Below the pieces are notes generated by a model that was not told where the DNA came from, searched no databases, and was given only the letters and a program-made list of their open reading frames with translations. The position numbers and the translations under genes were made by a program. Of a stretch of 36,269 nt of DNA, positions 33,370-36,269 are shown in pieces. This DNA comes from an uncultured Veillonellaceae bacterium. GTDB lineage: Bacteria; Bacillota; Negativicutes; Selenomonadales; Selenomonadaceae. The stretch covers positions 1 to 36,269 of the forward strand of contig OMWS01000027.1 in the NCBI GenBank assembly GCA_900314825.1, written 5' to 3'. Within the stretch, counting starts at the first letter, position 1, and each line of letters opens with the position of its first letter.

Positions 33370-33924
33370 ATGAACATCATCCCAACGGAATTTCCAAGCG
33401 CGTATCTCATTGCCATTGATCCGCATCAGGATGCGCGTGGGGCTTTCCAAAAACCATTTCAAAAAGAAGTATTTCGTGCCCATGGACTGGAGACGGAGTT
33501 TTCTGAAATGTATTATTCCGTATCCAGCAAGGGTGTGCTGCGCGGAATGCACTTCCAAACGCCGCCCTCGGCGTACGCAAAGCTCGTCTATGTGAGTCAT
33601 GGGCGCGTGTTGGATGTAGCACTTGATATCCGCAAAGGGTCGCCGACGTATGGAAAGGCTTTGGCGAAAGAGCTGTCACTCGAAGCTGCGACGGCGCTTT
33701 ATCTCCCGAGCGGATTTGCGCATGGATTTCTTTCGCTCGAAGACGGCTCGGTTGTCAATTACGCACAGACGGCAGGCTATGATCCGGCGCACGATGGCGG
33801 CATCCGGCTGGATTCCTTTGGCTTCGACTGGGGCGTTGCATCGCCGATTCTCTCGGATCGCGACAAGACATTTCCGACACTCGCAGCGTTTGATTCGCCG
33901 TTCGATTACGAGGTGCGTGCATGA
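33370..33924 (+). CDS. RmlC-like dTDP-4-dehydrorhamnose 3,5-epimerase family protein, copy 2
   Basis: 184-aa cupin. It keeps both catalytic landmarks: His in VLRGMHFQTPPSAYAKLVYV and Tyr in VVNYAQTAGYDP, plus LDIRKGSPTYGK and the PSGFAHGFLSLED turn. It is clearly diverged from copy 1 (different residues in most variable positions), so the two are not a recent duplication. It could epimerise C3 and/or C5 of a CDP-4-keto sugar. aaggaagga lies upstream of the ATG. It overlaps the next gene by ATGA. Confidence 0.87.
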   Translation: MNIIPTEFPSAYLIAIDPHQDARGAFQKPFQKEVFRAHGLETEFSEMYYSVSSKGVLRGMHFQTPPSAYAKLVYVSHGRVLDVALDIRKGSPTYGKALAKELSLEAATALYLPSGFAHGFLSLEDGSVVNYAQTAGYDPAHDGGIRLDSFGFDWGVASPILSDRDKTFPTLAAFDSPFDYEVRA

Positions 33925-34811
33925 ACATCCTATTGACAGGTGCGACTGGATTTATCGGGAGCAACCTCTTGCTGCACATCCCAGAAGATTGCCGCTGTTA
34001 TGCGCTCGTCCGTCCGACGACGGACATATCCCATCTCCAGTGCGCGGACATCCACGTCTTTGACGGAGACGTCGATGCACTAGCATCTTTCCTCCGCGAA
34101 AAGAAAATTTCCGGTATCCTGCATCTGGCATCGCTCTATCTGTCCAGCCATAGAAGCGAAGATGTTGCGCCGCTCGTTTCTTCCAATGTTACGTTCGGGG
34201 CATCCGTGCTCGAGGCTGCGGCAAAGAGCGATGTACGATGGTTTCTGAATACTGGGACGATTTGGCAGAACTATGAAGCCGAGGGGATGGAGTATCATCC
34301 AGTCAATCTCTATGCGGCGACGAAAGAAGCGTTCATTTCTGTTGCGCGATATTATGTCGAGGCTTGCGGGCTACGTTTTTGCACGCTGAAGCTCACGGAT
34401 ACCTATGGACCCCACGATCCGCGCCGCAAGATTTTCGCGCTGTTCCGTGAGATTGCGGAAAGCGGCGAAACGCTTGCGATGTCGCCGGGGGAACAGCAGA
34501 TGGACATCCTCTATATTGATGATGTCGTGCGGGGCTTTTGGCAGCTGGCAAGCATGATGGAGCGTGGCGATGAATCGTTAGCGCCTGAGTATCGACTCGG
34601 TTCTGGCCATCTCCGCAGTTTGCAGGAATTAGCGCGGATTTTTTCGGAAACCGTCGGAAGGCCACTTCATATTACTTGGGGAGGACGCCCGTATCGCAAG
34701 CGTGAGGTCATGCATCCATGGCAGGAAGGCGAAATATTGCCGAGGTGGCAGGCAAAGGTCTCCTTGCGGGAAGGAATCCTAAAGATGATGAAAGATTGTG
34801 CAGAATCATGA
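33921..34811 (+). CDS. Extended SDR, NAD(P)-dependent sugar epimerase/4-ketoreductase
   Basis: 296-aa extended short-chain dehydrogenase. The Rossmann motif GATGFIG is at residues 7-13, ILHLASLY follows, a Thr serves in the NTGTIWQNY stretch, and YAATK supplies the Tyr-Lys pair. MDILYIDDVVRGFWQLA and YRLGSGHLRSLQELA are typical of nucleotide-sugar SDRs. Expected to reduce or epimerise a 4-keto sugar in the last step of the pathway; the exact product is open. It is linked to both neighbours by ATGA overlaps. Confidence 0.87.
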   Translation: MNILLTGATGFIGSNLLLHIPEDCRCYALVRPTTDISHLQCADIHVFDGDVDALASFLREKKISGILHLASLYLSSHRSEDVAPLVSSNVTFGASVLEAAAKSDVRWFLNTGTIWQNYEAEGMEYHPVNLYAATKEAFISVARYYVEACGLRFCTLKLTDTYGPHDPRRKIFALFREIAESGETLAMSPGEQQMDILYIDDVVRGFWQLASMMERGDESLAPEYRLGSGHLRSLQELARIFSETVGRPLHITWGGRPYRKREVMHPWQEGEILPRWQAKVSLREGILKMMKDCAES

Positions 34812-35989
34812 AGCATGAAATGTTGACAGCAGAGAGTGCTCAAATAAAATGTCCTTTGTGTGGTGAAAAGGACGTATCCTTACTCGCACATCGGATCGAT
34901 GTTCCAGTCTTGCAAAATGTGATTTGCGCGACATCAAATGAAGCACGCCAGATTCCCAAAAGCGACATCAAACTGGTTCAATGTCATTCGTGTGAGTTCG
35001 TTTTTAACGCATCCTATCGACAGGTAGATTATGATGCTGATTATGAGAATTTTCAAGGATGTTCACCGCTTTTTTCGGATTATCTTGATGCGGAAGCGAA
35101 ACATATTGCTGCGTATGTGAATGCACTAAACGGTGATGTCCTTCTTATCGAGGTAGGATGCGGGCAAGGCGATTTCTTGCAAAATGTCATCCGAAGGATT
35201 TCAAGTGATCATAAGGTCTGTGGGATTGGATTTGATCCAGCGTATCATGGAGAGCGTCGTAAAGAGAATTGCTTTTTCTTGTCAGAATATTTTTCTGGAA
35301 ACATAAACATCGGGTCGTATGTGGGCAGGGATTACGGTCATGTCATCTGCATAGCGCGTCACGTCATCGAGCATATCGCCGATCCGCATTTCCTCGTCAG
35401 CGAATGCGCAAAGCTGAAAGCAAAGACCGTCGATTTGTTCTTGGAAACACCGGATGTCCGATGGATCGAGCGGAACGAAGCCTTTGAGGACATTGTCTAT
35501 GAGCATTGCAGCTTCTTCAATCCTGTATCCTTGGCTTATCTCATGCGAGAGCATGGATTTGCTGTCGAGGAGTTCCGTCATACGTTCGGTGGGCAGTATA
35601 TGTGGATGGCTGCGCGGAAGTCTTTGGATGCGCAGGGATTGAACCGGCGATATCGCATGCATGAAGAAGAGATGCAGGCAAAGTGGGAGAAAGTGCTTTC
35701 GTCGGACGGCGTGTTTTTCGTCTGGGGCGCTGGCGCGAAAGGCGTTGCCTTCTTGAATTTGCTTGATCCAGAGTGCAAAATGGTGAAAGGCGTCATAGAC
35801 ATCAATCCAAAAAAGCAAGGCGGTTTCCTCGCGGGGACGGGACATCCGATTTATGCGCCGACGGTTTTGCAACAGACGCAAGAAACGATGCGGTTGATTG
35901 TCATGAATGAAAATTATGTTCAAGAGATCGCAGCTTTGCTGGAAAAGATGAATGTCACGAATGCGAAATTGATGACATTGCGGCAGTGA
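34808..35989 (+). CDS. Sugar C-methyltransferase (TylC3-type, three-domain)
   Basis: 393 aa from ATG 34808 (ATGA overlap with the SDR gene). Residues ~12-70 are a putative zinc-binding domain with paired CPLC and CHSC motifs. Residues ~95-290 are a SAM domain (LLIEVGCGQGDFLQNVI, then VICIARHVIEHIADPH and DLFLETPDVRWIE). Residues ~300-393 are the C-terminal domain of C-methyltransferases (FFVWGAGAKGVAFLNLLD, VIDINPKKQGGFLAGTGHPI). Such enzymes add a methyl branch at C3 of a 4-keto NDP-sugar. Last gene of the cassette within the window, with hairpins after it. Confidence 0.88.
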   Translation: MKHEMLTAESAQIKCPLCGEKDVSLLAHRIDVPVLQNVICATSNEARQIPKSDIKLVQCHSCEFVFNASYRQVDYDADYENFQGCSPLFSDYLDAEAKHIAAYVNALNGDVLLIEVGCGQGDFLQNVIRRISSDHKVCGIGFDPAYHGERRKENCFFLSEYFSGNINIGSYVGRDYGHVICIARHVIEHIADPHFLVSECAKLKAKTVDLFLETPDVRWIERNEAFEDIVYEHCSFFNPVSLAYLMREHGFAVEEFRHTFGGQYMWMAARKSLDAQGLNRRYRMHEEEMQAKWEKVLSSDGVFFVWGAGAKGVAFLNLLDPECKMVKGVIDINPKKQGGFLAGTGHPIYAPTVLQQTQETMRLIVMNENYVQEIAALLEKMNVTNAKLMTLRQ

Positions 35990-36065
35990 TGTTCGTCGAA
36001 GCCTTGCTGTGTAAAGCGCAACAAGAGCACGCAGTTGCTGCCTGCGTGATTTCCAGGCACAAAAA

Positions 36066-36104
36066 GAGGCCTTGCCGTTCTTTTCCGGGCGGCAAGGCCT
36101 TGTT
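36066..36104. terminator. Hairpin usable as terminator on both strands
   Basis: ggccttgccg (36068-36077) pairs perfectly with cggcaaggcc (36090-36099), with a 12-base loop. On the minus strand the stem is followed by ctcttttt, a good T tract. On the plus strand the tail is ttgttgtg, weaker. A smaller hairpin, cacgcag/ctgcgtg (36028-36048), precedes it without a T tract. Confidence 0.75.
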
Positions 36105-36124
36105 GTGTGTGCCAATATATTTTG

Positions 36125-36178
36125 TCAGTACGCGAGGTGGGATTCTTTTGCGATGCGGATGACTTCATCGGTAAGCGC
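36125..36178 (-). other. Short minus-strand coding-like remnant
   Basis: Read on the minus strand, 17 codons (ALTDEVIRIAKESHLAY then TGA) precede the minus-strand terminator at 36066-36104. The frame is closed upstream by TAG at 36179-36181. The composition looks protein-like and ends right before a terminator, so it may be the 3' tail of a decayed gene. I do not recognise the family. Confidence 0.25.
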
Positions 36179-36204
36179 CTAATAACATGACGTACCCCAA
36201 CACA

Positions 36205-36243
36205 GAAAAATCCCCATCGGCACCAAATGGTATCGACGGGGAT
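36205..36243 (-). terminator. Minus-strand terminator at the right edge
   Basis: The arms 36210-36225 and 36228-36243 pair at 14 of 16 positions (one G-U among them, two mismatches). On the minus strand the stem is followed by five T. It implies a minus-strand gene entering from the right of the window, convergent with the glycan cassette. Confidence 0.75.
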
Positions 36244-36269
36244 AGGTTCGATTCACGCTTTGCAGTTGT

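Noticed and set aside
35920..36168. 82-codon minus-strand frame at the end of the C-methyltransferase gene
   Set aside because: It runs through two hairpins and the end of a real gene, in a different frame from the short remnant noted, and has no domain signature.

Overview
The window reads as chromosomal DNA of a GC-rich, diderm, propionate-forming Firmicute of the class Negativicutes (Selenomonas/Mitsuokella/Megasphaera-like). The evidence is a methylmalonyl-CoA epimerase/decarboxylase operon next to Firmicutes-type housekeeping order (asp23-amaP-nusB-xseAB-ispA-dxs-tlyA-nadK-argR-recN, scpAB, rbgA-rnhB). The genus is inference. Every gene I accept is on the + strand. I saw no tRNA, rRNA, CRISPR array or complete insertion sequence.

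Layout. 1-3444: end of a succinate-to-propionate operon (meaB, mce, mmdA, a 49-aa epsilon-like subunit, biotin carrier mmdC), closed by a strong terminator. 3426-8068: single genes and small units (PAS-GGDEF diguanylate cyclase, Hsp20, acylphosphatase, aroQ, M24 peptidase, EF-P), several with near-consensus promoters. In two places the promoter is nested in the preceding hairpin. 8160-21190: a long, tightly packed housekeeping run covering envelope stress (asp23/amaP), antitermination (nusB), exonuclease VII, isoprenoid precursors (ispA, dxs), TlyA, NAD kinase, ArgR, RecN, a Nudix hydrolase, an M50 protease and condensin ScpAB. It ends in a long hairpin element and a terminator.

21281-22188: a lone gene for a predicted exported protein whose C-terminal half resembles the RelA/SpoT (alarmone synthetase) fold. 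This is the most unusual gene in the window. 22302-29031: rbgA (with a palindromic repeat translated into its C-terminus), rnhB, a FliK-like low-complexity protein, pnp and a phosphoribosyltransferase, closed by a terminator.

29070-35989: a surface-glycan cassette of seven genes: a double-domain glycosyltransferase, glucose-1-phosphate cytidylyltransferase (rfbF), a two-domain MycE-like sugar O-methyltransferase, two different RmlC-like epimerases, an SDR reductase/epimerase and a sugar C-methyltransferase. Several junctions are ATGA overlaps. Together they suggest synthesis of a CDP-activated, C-methyl-branched, possibly O-methylated deoxysugar for an O-antigen or other surface glycan. The expected CDP-glucose 4,6-dehydratase is not in view. 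Base composition and codon use are visibly less GC-biased in parts of this cassette (about 31.5-33.4 kb and 34.8-35.6 kb). The right edge holds two terminators readable on the minus strand and a short minus-strand coding-like remnant.
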